Below, piece after piece: positions 12,351 through 23,235 of a DNA stretch of 64,000 nucleotides (the first letter of the stretch is position 1; every line of letters starts with the position of its first letter). The translations under genes and the position numbers were made by a program. Source of the stretch: Cymodocea nodosa (taxonomy: Eukaryota > Streptophyta > Magnoliopsida > Alismatales > Cymodoceaceae). The stretch covers positions 950,001 to 1,014,000 of the forward strand of contig JAZBRI010000010.1 of the NCBI GenBank assembly GCA_036874045.1, written 5' to 3'. Under the pieces are notes generated by a model. That model did no database searches. It was not told the origin of the DNA and was given only the letters and a program-made list of their open reading frames with translations.

Positions 12351-13118
12351 ATGGTGAACTCCACCAGCTCGGCCTCTTCCTCTTCTTCTTCTTCCTCCTC
12401 TCTCTTGTCCCTCGACGACACGTCCGTCCGATGCGCCGCCAGCGCCATGAAATTCCTCTGCAGCTACGGCGGCAGGATCCTTCCCCGCTACCTCGACGGT
12501 AGGCTTCGTTACGCCGGGGGCGAGACCCGCGTCCTTGCCGTCGATCGCTCAGTCACCTTGTCAGGTTCGAGCTCGGAGTCTTTCGTAAATACGTCGTTTT
12601 GTTTCATTTGATTTAGGTTGTTTCTTGAATTTTCTTTTCCTGCAGAATTGTTGGTGAAGATGGGAGATTTGTGCGGGTGGGAGGTGGAGGCGACGCAACT
12701 CCGGTGCCAGCTACCGATGAAGGATCTCGACGATGCGTTGATCTCGGTCACCTCCGACGAGGACCTATTCAACCTAATCGAGGAGTATGACGTTGCCAAC
12801 CGAGACCGACCTTCTCCCCTTAAGATCCGGGCTTTCCTACTATCCAAGTTCCCCAGCCCGCCGGCCTCCGCGGGTTCGAGTCCGCCGCCCACCAAAGGGA
12901 AAAGCCCCTTAGCCCCGCCGCCATCTAGCTCGCACCGACTGTTCTCACCACCGTCGTCACTGAGGTTCTCGGCATGCCACAACCCCCAGAGGCACCGCCA
13001 GCAGCAGTATCTCTCCGGGTACGGAGGCGGGATGATGATGTCGTCACATAGGAACAACGCCCTTGGCTGCGGTGCCGGTAATCTCCACCTCGTCCACAGC
13101 GGCCACCACTTGAATTAG
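12351..13118 (+). CDS. PB1-domain (octicosapeptide/Phox/Bem1p) protein, two exons
   Basis: Exons 12351-12564 and 12646-13118, with an 81-bp intron (CAG|GTTCGA ... CTGCAG|AATTG), give 228 residues. After a Ser-run (residues 9-17) the PB1 domain spans about residues 33-120. It starts MKFLCSYGGRILPR, with the basic Lys34 and the GGRI signature, and ends with the acidic OPCA segment TSDEDLFNLIEEYD. The splice joins ...VTLS to ELLVKMGDLCG, restoring the family pattern. PB1 domains mediate front-to-back protein oligomerisation. The C-terminal third is Pro/Ser-rich, then His-rich, and looks disordered. The start was chosen because it follows a TATA box and leader and precedes the complete domain. 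Small stand-alone PB1 proteins are common in plants, with mostly unknown partners. The gene is isolated between repeats. Confidence 0.88.
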
Positions 13119-13890
13119 TGGTTGCCGGACCCGTCGACCACAGTCTCTGATTCGAAGGATTAATCGAGAGAAGGAAGACGAGAAAGGTATGAACATCGGG
13201 AAAGGATTGTTCTGAACCCTTGCGGCGTACTTGCCAGTGGTCCTCAAGTTGAACACCACCACATCAGACAAAAAAAAAAAAACGAATATACTTGGGATTT
13301 GCTGTAATATAGACTATAGCATGGAGATGGGCATGCAGAGGAAGAGCCTGTAATATGCGATGAATTCCCATTTCCCTTAGATATGCTATGATTTCCATCT
13401 TGTTCTTCCTCTCTACCGTCAAACCTCATTCCTTCCATCTCTCCGTGGATGCATCCCTTCGTTTGTGGTGATTGCTCGATGAGACCACCCTACTTTCCAT
13501 ATATTATTACCTTCGTTTCATGTTCATGTCTGACTCATCCATGCTTTCTTCTCTGTACAGGTTTGTTTGGAGTTGTGTTCATGACATGATGATCTGGAGT
13601 CCTCATCAGGTGGGTTGGCAGGGGTAGTACGCTATACTTCACTGTATCTCACCCACACACGCCTCTCTGTTTTTTCACAAGAGAGATGTTGTTTCCTGGA
13701 GGTTTTGATGCTGTACAATCCACATCCACTCTTGGAATACATTTACATCGGAGAGACAATCACTCTCTCTCTCTCCCTCGCTGTCTGTTTTTAATCTGCC
13801 TTTGTTCCAGAATTATACAATTTTTTAATGTTCAGATGCAAAGTATTATTTTTAAATTTCGATGGATTTCATTCATACCCAAAAGATCCT
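13119..13890 (+). other. 3' flank of the PB1 gene
   Basis: Probable 3' untranslated and flanking sequence with no further exon recognised. The open frames on the minus strand are antisense shadows. No clear AATAAA near the stop was seen. Confidence 0.4.
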
Positions 13891-13895
13891 GTGCA

Positions 13896-14090
13896 CGGAC
13901 GTCATCCACTCCGCGCTCCTCTGTTCTGGTGGACAGCCGGAGCCGCGTTTCTGGTGACGTGTTCTTTTATTTTTTTTAAAAGAATTTGAGCGAAAGAAAG
14001 ATTTCTGTCTGGACGTCCGTTTTTTCGCCTCCCTGGGTCCCACTGGGCCGCGTCTGGTGGTGACGTGGATCCCGTTGGCCACGTGGTCAT
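13896..14090. promoter_or_regulatory. Cluster of five ACGT-core (bZIP/ABRE/G-box type) motifs
   Basis: GACGTC at 13898, GACGTG at 13956, GACGTC at 14012, GACGTG at 14062 and the palindromic CCACGTGG at 14079-14086 fall within 190 bp of GC-rich DNA. ACGT cores bind plant bZIP and bHLH factors. No gene starts beside it: downstream at about 14100 the sequence switches abruptly to AT-rich copia debris. Function is inferred from motifs only. Confidence 0.45.
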
Positions 14091-14109
14091 GTTGTACGAG
14101 TTTTTAAAA

Positions 14110-14480
14110 TGATATGCGTTTCTTGGACGACTCGAGCCCGCGAATTTTGAGTTTTATATTATTATGTTAAATATATAAAATCGATAATATCATTTACGTC
14201 AATACTATGTCCAAAATTAGATGGAACTTTTCTATCATAATTTTGATATACTAAACTTTATATCGATATGTCGTACCTATAAAATGTAGAACTTCGTAAT
14301 AAAATCAATTATATATAACACCAAAACAAACCTGTGAATAATACAGTGAGCTTATGAATTTGCTAAGTAGTTTCCTCAAATTGACTAATCCTATTTAATA
14401 TGGTAGGTACTCCATCATGCTTTGAATTTGAAAAATTAATCAATATGGCTATCCGTCTCTCAACCTTATTTGGAAAAAAT
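14110..14480. other. AT-rich junction sequence before the copia relic
   Basis: AT-rich DNA with no frame or motif I recognise. It begins at an abrupt composition change and probably belongs to the transposon insertion that follows. Confidence 0.35.
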
Positions 14481-15130
14481 ATTTAGATTATTGACATAAG
14501 AGCAACTGATCGTATATGTTAGTGACTTGGACCAAATGCAAGATGTTAGCCAGTTAAATTGCCTGATGGAAGTTTTTCTCATATTAAATTAGTTGGCAAA
14601 TTTGTAATTTCTTTAGATATGCAACTCATACATGTTTTATATATACAAACATTTAGTCTTAATTTCTTATCAATAGGTAAGTTGAGAAGCGAGGGTAATT
14701 ACTGTTTCACAATTTTCTCAAATCTGTGCTTAGTACAGGAGGACCTTCAAATGAGAAAAATAATTGGAATGGGTAGACAAAGTTAGACATTGACCCTTTT
14801 GTCTGGTAACAATAAATCTTTTGAACCTTTTGATATTATATATTGTAGCATAGGAGGAAAGTTTCCAATTGCTAGTCATTCAAACTTTTACTTTTTTTAA
14901 ATTATTGTAGATAATTACACTAGATGTAGTTGGACTTACCTTGTGAGAACTAAGGTTGAAACTTATATTCTTATTGGAAATTTTATTGCTTTGGTTGAAA
15001 ATCAATTTTATACTACTATTATGATCCTTGAAAGTGATGATGATGATGATGAATTCTTATATTCTCTTATGAGTAACTTGTTAAGTCAAAAAGAAATTAT
15101 ATATTTCAAAAGAAGAGACATAATGATGAA
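14480..15130 (+). mobile_element. Ty1/copia polyprotein fragment (end of protease, pre-integrase, start of integrase)
   Basis: The frame 14559-14786 reads PDGSFSHIKLVGK, then LIHVLYIQTFSLNFLSIGKL, then VQEDLQMRKIIGMGR. This is the diagnostic region between protease and the gag-pre-integrase domain of copia elements. About 130 bp on, a second frame reads NYTRCSWTYLVRTKVETY and LVENQFY, the start of the integrase catalytic core, where the expected SDNGSEF is replaced by a run of Asp (GAT repeats at 15033-15052). The element then breaks off and an LTR follows about 90 bp later, so most of integrase and all of RT and RNase H are deleted. Confidence 0.8.
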
Positions 15131-15226
15131 TTAAGTGAAAATACATATAAAATTACTTCTACTATAATGAAAAGATGAAAGGTAGATTACGTAAAAGGTT
15201 TTTGTCATTATCACAAATAGAGAGAT

Positions 15227-16676
15227 TGAAAAAACCTTTATATTTTGATAATGTAAAAACTTATGTAAGGATAATTATATATTTCATAGGTGTCGAAGAA
15301 GAGCAAATAAGTTAGTTATTGTGGCAAAGTTGAAATAGTTTCATGTAGCAATGAGTTGAAGAAGTTTGGAAAGACATCTGATTTGAACAGTGACTTAAAA
15401 GGTTATCTATCTAGAAAGCTTAAAAGAAATAAAAAGTTAAAAGATTAATTATTCAAGACGAACAGAGAGTTGTAGTAAAAAAGAAGAGCATGAAATGTTA
15501 GATGCTTCAGACTCAACATATTTCTAACTTGTCAGATGGTTGAAACTCAAGAGGGAAAGTTAGATGGCTAAGTATCTGAATGTTAGTAGGATATTTGATG
15601 ACTTATGAAATAAGTTTTTCTTTGGAAGAAAAGTTAAAGTAAGGCTACAACTTAAGTTAAAGACTTAAGTATTTGAATGTTAACAAGGTATTCAGTGACT
15701 TAACGTGATAAGTATCTATCAAGGATATAGAAGAAAAATAAGCCACCGATAATTTAAAGATTCCTCTAGTATATTTGGAATCTTAAGAAAGTTAAATATC
15801 TAATTAGACTAGTTCTCTCAAAGACTTAAGGAGTTACATCTCTAACAATTTGATAGATCATATGATCATTTGAGCCACAAAAACTTACTATTTTTGGAAC
15901 TGTCAAGTTTACTAAGTACAACAAATTGATAATTTTAGAGAAAATTTGATTATTAGATATACAAATATAAAAGCAACCATATCACTCATTAAGAATATAA
16001 GAGAGCTAGAATGTACGCAAGAAAAACACTAGTAGAAAACAAAGAACACATTTGTGAGAGCTCCAACGTTGATTTGCAAAACTCTAAAGATCAAGTTCAA
16101 GTTCAACAAAAGCTTTCCACACACGTTAACTCTAATTCGAAAAGAATGGTTGGTTTATGACTTCGACCCTAAAACCTTAATTGTAGTTCATTAGAGCTTC
16201 AACCTGAAAGCTTTGTAGATGTGGTTGGTTTTTACTTCAACTTGAAAACAAGTATCGTGTAAGTTTGAAATTAGTGAAGATCAAGTTCAATAAAAGCTCT
16301 CCATGCACATTAACTCTGATTTGAAAAGAATGGTTGGTTCATAACTTCAACCCTAAAACCCCAATTGTAGTTGATTAGAGCTTCAACTTGAAAGCTTTGT
16401 AGATGTGGTTGGTTCTTACTTCAACCTAAAAATAAGTGTTATGTAAGTTTGAAATTAGTGAAGTCCAAGTCTTGTTTGGAGGTAGAGTAACCATTTGTGG
16501 TGAACTACTTAAAATTTTCTTGTGTGCTCCTATCTATGTTTTATTTTCTATTGTGTATGTTTTAACTTAGTTACTCCATTGCATGTTTAAATCAAATATC
16601 ATTTAAATCTATTTAAAATAAAGTACATACTTCAAAATACTAATCACCCCCTTCGTGTTGCCATTCAGTCTTGTCA
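15227..16676 (+). repeat. Sirevirus-like 3' LTR
   Basis: It begins TGAAAAAACCTTTATATTTT just after AATAGAGAGAT (a decayed polypurine tract). It carries the TTTTGATAATG box shared with LTR starts at 26063, 45527 (reverse) and 56177 (reverse). It ends near 16676, after CACCCCCTTCGTG, equivalent to CACCCCCCCTCTGG of the 26-kb LTR. Near its end it has the GTGGTGAACTACTTAAAA box. It contains a tandem duplication of about 195 bp (see separate entry). No terminal target duplication was identified. Confidence 0.65.
16083..16475 (+). repeat. Tandem duplication of ~195 bp inside the LTR
   Basis: Two diverged copies begin at AGATCAAGTTCAA (16088 and 16283) and share AAAGAATGGTTGGTT, then CTTCAACCTGAAAGCTTTGT, then GATGTGGTTGGTT, then GTTTGAAATTAGTGAAG. 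The unit corresponds to a single-copy segment near 27310-27400 of the better preserved LTR. Confidence 0.85.
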
Positions 16677-16689
16677 ACTCTCACTTATA

Positions 16690-17560
16690 AATATGCTAGT
16701 TCATGCATATAGATCCTTGCTTTAAGCACACCATGAATCATGCACCCATCCATGTATCATCATTAATATATTGCTTCATGAGTTAACAAACCATACTTTA
16801 GCCAACTATAATAATCAAATTATGCATCATTGGCTAATCATATATTGTTATGCAACTTAATCACCTATCGTCATGTTGGTTAATCACAGATCCTTTTGTT
16901 AATTAATCATTCACTAACCTATTGGTTAATCATGCATAATTATCTTGGTTAAGCATTCGTTATCATGCATCATTTTAGTTAAACAATCATGCACTACCAT
17001 GTTAATTACTTATACATTGTCATGCCTAATCATACTAATTATCCATGCATTACCATATTATTATGATAACTAATCATGTTATCAAGTTAATAATACATTA
17101 ATACTCCAATTGATCATTCATTAATCATGCTTAACCTAATTAATCATGTCTCATCATACCTAATCAACTTAATTAATCATGCTTAATTGTGCCTATCTAA
17201 TTTAATTAATCATGCCATTATATTAATCAATCTTACTTAATCATGCATCATTAAATTAATTAATCATGCACAATTAACATAAATAATCATATTTAATTAG
17301 GCTTAATCTTACATATTAGATTAATTAATCATTTATTATCATGCTAAATCATGCATTATTAGATTAATTAATGACACATTACTACAACCAATCCTTTACA
17401 TTAATCATACTCACATTGTGATCATGCTTTAATCATGCGCTATTTAGTGAATCATCTTCTTTAATCACACTTTAATCATGCATTATTTATTTAATCATGA
17501 CCTAAATATGCTCTAATCATGTGTTAATCATGCATTACTAATTCTAAGTTGAGCATAATC
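16690..17560 (+). repeat. Degenerate TTAATCATGCA-type satellite
   Basis: About 870 bp dominated by variants of (T)TAATTAATCATGC / TAATCATGCATTA recurring every 15-40 bp, with no open frame. The words ATCATGC and ATGCAT recur far beyond chance. The unit length is irregular, so it is a decayed array rather than a clean satellite. Confidence 0.7.
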
Positions 17561-18500
17561 ATATTTAATTACAATGCATCATGCCCCCTATCTCGTATTG
17601 CATGTCATGCATCCTTACATGCCACTTGTTCATGTCTTGATGCATACATTTATATCATACTTCATGCCTCATGTATCATTCTTGATACTCATGTCATTTA
17701 TGCATACCACATAATCCCATGCACATGTACATTCATTAATACATGCCTTATTTGTCCTGTGTTCATTTTATTTTGTCCTAAGAATTGTTTTGCTCTATTT
17801 TATTTGCTTTGCTTATTTAGATTAACTTAGTCACAATCACGCCATGGTTAGGTCACATATAATAGCACTTAGACATCATTCCCCTTCATCCCCACACTTG
17901 AATGGGGAACTTTATATAAGACTTATCATCTCCTTCTTTTAGTCTTTATAAGTCCTTTCCTCTCATCTCTTCTCTTCATTCTCATCTACTTCATCTCGTA
18001 TGGATCACCTGCATCTATTCCTCTCATCTTTTCCTTTATTTTACACATAGGTTTGTAATTCACTTAACTCTAGTTTATACTAGTCATCCATTAAAGACAC
18101 CTATAACAACTCAACTTTATAGGAATAACTGAGAGACTTAAGTATTTGAGCATGTAAGATGTCTAATACCTTTTCTATATATATATATGAAGAATACTTA
18201 TCCAAACTTTAGATTCAAAAACTCTAGCATTATCCTATATTCAAGGAATACTATGCATTTGCATATAGATTTTTCTAGTTTAGCCTTAAATTAGATTAGG
18301 TGGCAACTCTATTCTCCTTTGCTTTTCTTCCCCTAAGCACAAGAGAGAACATTAATAGTCACTTAGGCCCATGCTCTATAACCATGGTATTATAGTGACA
18401 AGTTGGACCTATCAGATTAGGCTATAAAAGTAGAGGAGAAAAGTAGCAACCCATATGTAAAAGGAAAAGAAAAATAAAGAAAAAGATATTGAATGGTAAT
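17561..18500. other. Spacer, nothing recognisable
   Basis: Continues with CAT-rich sequence to about 17720, then ordinary AT-rich DNA with a short (TA)n near 18179-18188. No motif, gene or RNA recognised; possibly LTR-derived. Confidence 0.35.
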
Positions 18501-18529
18501 TTGGGCTTAAATTAAATGACAAGGCCCAA

Positions 18530-19020
18530 ATCCATAAAATGCCCACACAAGCTCAAATTACCAAAATACCCTCATGAAGCCCAAATTATCAAAATACCCT
18601 TATGAGTCTTAAATTATCAAAATACTCTCATAAGTCCCAAGCTATTGAAATATTCTTCATGGACTCTAAAACTTACCCAAATGCCCCTTTTGAACTCCAA
18701 AAGCACCAAATCATCCATTTGGGTTCCCAAATGACCAAATTACCCTTATATATCCAAATTACTAAAATGCCCTCATAGGCATCCAAACTACCAAAAACAC
18801 CCTTATGTGATCTTGAATTATCAAAACATCCATGAGGGTTTCCAAATAACCAAAATACCCTTATGCACCCAAACTACTTGAACATTCCCATGTATGCCTA
18901 AATGACTAAAATACCCTTGCATGCATTAAAACATGAAAATACTCTTGGATATGAGCCTAAATTATTTGAAATTAAAATACTCTTAGACATAAGCCTAAAC
19001 TATCTAAAATATCAAGTGCT
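18530..19020 (+). repeat. Degenerate minisatellite, ~30-35 bp unit CCAAATTACCAAAATACCCT
   Basis: About 15 diverged copies of a unit of the form (C)CCAAATTA(C/T)(C/T)AAAATACCCTTATGAG. Examples lie near 18556, 18585, 18615, 18730, 18760, 18815, 18845, 18905 and 18990. Copies vary in length and drift most at the right end. No coding meaning. Confidence 0.85.
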
Positions 19021-19029
19021 CCTTAAAAT

Positions 19030-19420
19030 GAGTATAAATTCTCTTTCATATTATTTTATTGTAATTTTGAATTGTAAAACAACTTCATGTACTCTTTATG
19101 TGCGTAATGAAATTATATGTTTTCATATTTTGTGTATTTGATACAATTGATATGATGCAAATGAGCTATCTTTCTTTGAAAGGTGTAAGACATGGAATCA
19201 CTAGTTGATTCTTGAGAGATCATATATATTACCAATATTTGTAATGTATGAAAGAACCCATCATGTAAACACCCTTTTGATGGATTACCAACAATTTGAT
19301 TATTGAGGTGGCTTTGCATAAATTTCCATGAATGATGAGGTTCCCTTGTAGGTTCTCCACTAGTACTTCTCCATCATCATCCTTATTATTCTCTTTATCA
19401 TTGTCCATACTTAATGTGTC
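19030..19420. other. Spacer, nothing recognisable
   Basis: AT-rich; probably the 3' part of the minus-strand copia relic that follows, but no motif is visible. Confidence 0.3.
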
Positions 19421-20560
19421 AATTGAAACGTTTAAAGGTTTAAAGATTTATTAAAACCTACATGCATTATTTTTTTAACATTTTTAAAAGTAATATTGTA
19501 TACTTTATGAGCTTTACTTCTTGTTGAGCTACCAACAAAATATCTTTCATCTAATTTGGTTACAAATTTATTTCTAGAATCCTTAGTATTCAAAATATGA
19601 CATTTGCAACCAAAAGCTTTAAAGTAAGAAATCTTGGGAGCTTACCAAACCATATTTCAAAAGTTCTTTTCTCCAACACTTGATCTTCTATGAATCCTAT
19701 TTGAAATATAGAATGTAGTATTAATCACTTTAGCCAGCAAACATTTTGGTAGACTACTTTCATTAACTATTGGTTTTTACATTTTTTGTAATGTTTTATT
19801 CTTCCTTTCAATAACTTTATTTTGAGATGACATTTGAAAATGTGCAAAACTCATCCCCACTTCATTATAGAAAATTTCAAATTCAACATTCACAAACTCT
19901 CCACTATGGTCACTTTTTATCTTTTGAATTTTCATTTGCTTTTCTTTTTGGACTCTAGCACACAATTTCTTAAATTTTACAATAGCATCAAACTTATGCA
20001 CTATAAAGATCAACAAAGTATACCTTGAGTAATTATCAACCAATATAAAGACAACTCTTTTTCCTAAGCTCAACGTTCAAGTTGGTCCAAATAAATTAGT
20101 TCTAAAACTTTCTTAGTAGATACCTCTTCAATTTTCTTGAATGATGTTTTCTTTTATTTTCCCAATTCATAAGCTTTGCAAACTTTGTCCTTGTTAAAAT
20201 GAATTTTGGGAAGGCCAATGGCAAGATCATTCTTTACTAGTTTTCTAATGTTCTTTATATTAATATGGTCTAATCTCTTATGCCATAACTATGATTCCTC
20301 CTTATAAGCCACAAAGCATGCATCAATAGACATACAATTATTAAGAAAATGAACAATATATATTTTATTCTTTTTTTTCTAAATAAATTTGGTAACATTT
20401 GAAAATGTATCAATAATAAAGCATACATTAGATTCAAATATAACTCTATATCTCTTATCATAAAATTGATTAATACTAAGCAAGCTATATTCTAAATCAT
20501 TAATCAAGTGACTTTGTTTTCAAGTACAAACACAACAAACTCACACTCCTAAGTCACAGA
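19420..20560 (-). mobile_element. Ty1/copia (Sirevirus-type) integrase relic
   Basis: On the minus strand the frame 20073-19777 reads the integrase catalytic core: GKRVVFILVDNYSRYT with the first Asp, IKSDHSGEFVN with the second Asp, and VIERKNKTLQ with the Glu of the DDE triad. The long linker rich in Lys between them fits the Sirevirus/Maximus type. Upstream (20270-20461) lies a broken gag-pre-integrase region. Downstream, 19420-19770 (minus) reads further integrase C-terminal fragments out of frame. No RT was found, so it is a fragment. Stops and frame changes mark it dead. Confidence 0.75.
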
Positions 20561-20619
20561 TGAGGTAATAAATCTTTTTAGAAAAGAACACTTATTGAAA
20601 TAAAGCACAAAAAAGCAAC

Positions 20620-20720
20620 TTACAACCCAAATCTAGATTGCTCTTGCTCCTAGGAGAAGGTTCAAACTTGTAAGCACTTGAGAATGTGTTTTTCTTGATG
20701 CATGGGAGCAATGCAAGGCT
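20620..20720 (+). repeat. Dispersed ~95-bp box, copy 1
   Basis: AACCCAAATCTAGATTGCTC, TTGCTCCTAGGAGAAGG, AAGCACTTGAGAA and TTTTTCTTGATG occur here in the same order as at about 38160-38255. It contains the near-palindrome CTCCTAGGAG. Probably an LTR segment. Confidence 0.75.
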
Positions 20721-21411
20721 TAAGAACTTTTCTTCAGGGCATAAGAGAAAGAAATGAGAGTGCAAGAATTATTCTAAGTCGTAAGAGCAATTATATTTAT
20801 AGATACGAATGTACAAAGTCAATTCTAACAGCTAGTTTTTTGGTCCCGTTAATTCATTCTAGTGTATCGATTGTTTCTAAAGATTCAGCGCAAAGCTCAG
20901 GTAACCCATCTTTGTTATCTTGACCTTACCACTTTCTCTTGTGATGTTGGGTCTAAAAAAAACTGGATTCACTTCTAAAGATCTTATTATTGTTCTACTA
21001 AGATGATTTGATTTGTTGCCATGTGAATTTTTCCTGTTGGCGTAATGGCAATCCCATGTGCCAGTGGAATTGACGTCTGCATGCCTTCTGTAAGCTGCTA
21101 TTTCTCTGCCTACCATGGAGGATTTGAGATCTTATACATGGCTATTTTGTATGGGTTTTCTGGATATGGAGACTGATTTGTCTCATGGCATCCTAACATT
21201 TATTTGCAACTTCGATGATCATTATTATTATTACTGTTTATTAAAACTGTGCGATCTCTGAATAGTTATGCATTTGTTTCTGATGAAACTACTGGGAATC
21301 CGCATTTAGAAGAGCTCACTCAGTTTAATTTCCAATGCCATGCCTCTCATAAGATCGCTCCTAATGGCTTCTGATGAAATTGTTGATTGAGAGGCACATG
21401 TGCTTTATCTC
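20721..21411. other. Low-copy spacer left of the Harbinger-type element
   Basis: Higher-complexity sequence than the surrounding debris, but no family motif. Could be 3' flank or non-coding transcript of the membrane-protein gene region; nothing supports a coding gene. Confidence 0.3.
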
Positions 21412-22414
21412 TAAGGGGGGGTTTGTGCACCTGGAATTTGAATTCCGCAGAATTTGAATTCTAACGGAATTTGAATTCTACAGAATTTGACGGAAAGAAT
21501 TCAAAATCTAGGTGTTTGTGCACGTTCAGGAATTTGACGGAAATTGAATTCCAGGTGTTTGTGCACATGACAGAATTAGAGGGAATTGAATAAAATTGAT
21601 TTTTAATAAAATTAAGTATTGACTTAAAATAATTAGTGAAAATGTAATTAATTTATTAATGAATTGTTGACATTAATAAATGAATATATTATTAAAATAA
21701 ATGTTTATATATCATTTATCATTATATAAAATAAATCAAAAATTACAAAAATTGATAACTTTTTAGTTATAATACATGTTTAAAACAACAAAAGGTTAAT
21801 TATAAATTTTATATTCCTTGTAATGTAATAATAAATAACTTTTATAAAAATATAATTATTATGAAGTGAATAAATGAAAGTAAATAATAAATAATTATTG
21901 AAATACTTTGATTATAAAAAAATATAATTCTAAACATTTTTTAGCCATAAATGACTTTTAAGACTTCGTTTGTGTTAGTCACAGAAAGTTAGGAAAATTA
22001 TATGGTTTTTGAAAATTTGATATTATATATTAAATAATATAATATAATAAATAAAATAATAATAATAATTAAATTAAATAATATTTATGATTTTAATATT
22101 ATAAAATTAAATAATATTAATAATAATAAAATAATTAATATTTTTATTTTTAATAAACAAATATTAAAATAATTAATTAAATAAAAAAATTAACAATATA
22201 TACTTCAACAGGGGAGGGTAAGCGTTGAGCGATCTTTTGGAAAATGAATTCCGACCTTTTAGGTTGGGAATTCATTTTCCCAACCTTTACACATGATTGG
22301 AATTCAAATTCCTTGGGAATTTGAATTCCAAAATGCACAAACACCTCATGACTCGGAATCTGACGGAAAAAATTTTCAATTCCGTCAGATTCCGAGTGCA
22401 CAAACCCCCCCTAA
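21412..22414. mobile_element. Tourist-like (PIF/Harbinger) non-autonomous element with TSD
   Basis: The element proper is 21415-22411 (997 bp). It starts GGGGGGGTTTGTGCAC and ends with the exact reverse complement GTGCACAAACCCCCCC, a 16-bp perfect terminal inverted repeat, flanked by TAA on both sides (21412-21414 and 22412-22414). A 3-bp TWA target duplication and G-rich TIRs are hallmarks of PIF/Harbinger and its Tourist MITEs. The GTTTGTGCAC word recurs inside the left end (about 21515 and 21557) and inverted near the right end (about 22334), and both ends carry GAATTTGAATTC/TCTGACGGAA modules. The middle is AT-rich and non-coding, so it depends on a transposase supplied elsewhere. Confidence 0.9.
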
Positions 22415-23235
22415 AAGTTAAGGACATTCCGTGAATTGCTGGATTTGTTATTTCTGCCATGGAAATCATGTTTTAACCTTCTGTTCGTATCTTTTGTAAT
22501 AGATTATCTTCTTGCTCAGATTCAGCATCATTTTCATTGCTGTATGATTTTCTGTACCATACCCTATTGTGCTTCTACTCATGGCTCTGTTTTATGACTG
22601 ACCAATTATTCTAATCTCATGTTACAGATTCGAAGATGTCTTGCCATTTGATTTTGCTATGGCATATGACAATCGCCATGGATTTTGATCTCCAGTTCAT
22701 CCAAGCTTCAATACATATTTGCCTTTCACGGTACAACTTGATTCAATACATCTTTTGTATTCTGTATGAATTTTTCAAACGCATTTGCGTTTTGAAGTTC
22801 AGTTCCTCAGGACTACAAAAGAATTTCTGAACCATTCTTAGGGAATTTATGTCCTAAATTTTCAGGATGATACACATAGCAAACTATTTTCATGTCTGTT
22901 ATTTTACTACGAATTGAACTTTCAAACAAGATTTTTGTGTCCCTGCATCATCAAAACAAGCAATCGTACAAGGGAATGACTTTGATCATGGACAATGCAG
23001 ATTTGCATCCTGTGACCCATTTTCTTGCGACAAAAAGTGAACAAGAAACAGATAAAAAACTATCAAGATGAGAGAACAAAGGCACAGGAAAGAACTGGTT
23101 GAACAAGTCATGATTCAATATGCAAAGGCAAATCGATTGTTCCATTTCGACAAGGAAATTGGCATCATCAAAAGAACACCACAAGCAGTGGAAGAATGTG
23201 TACCTGAGTATGGATTGATGGTCCCACGATTGGAT
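22415..23235. other. Spacer and 3' flank of the membrane-protein gene
   Basis: Probable 3' untranslated and flanking sequence of the minus-strand gene ending at 23236. Short open frames here have no recognisable content. Confidence 0.35.

Noticed and set aside
12509-13057. 182-residue minus-strand frame opposite the PB1 gene
   Set aside because: Antisense shadow of GC-rich coding sequence; the plus strand has the PB1 domain and splice sites.
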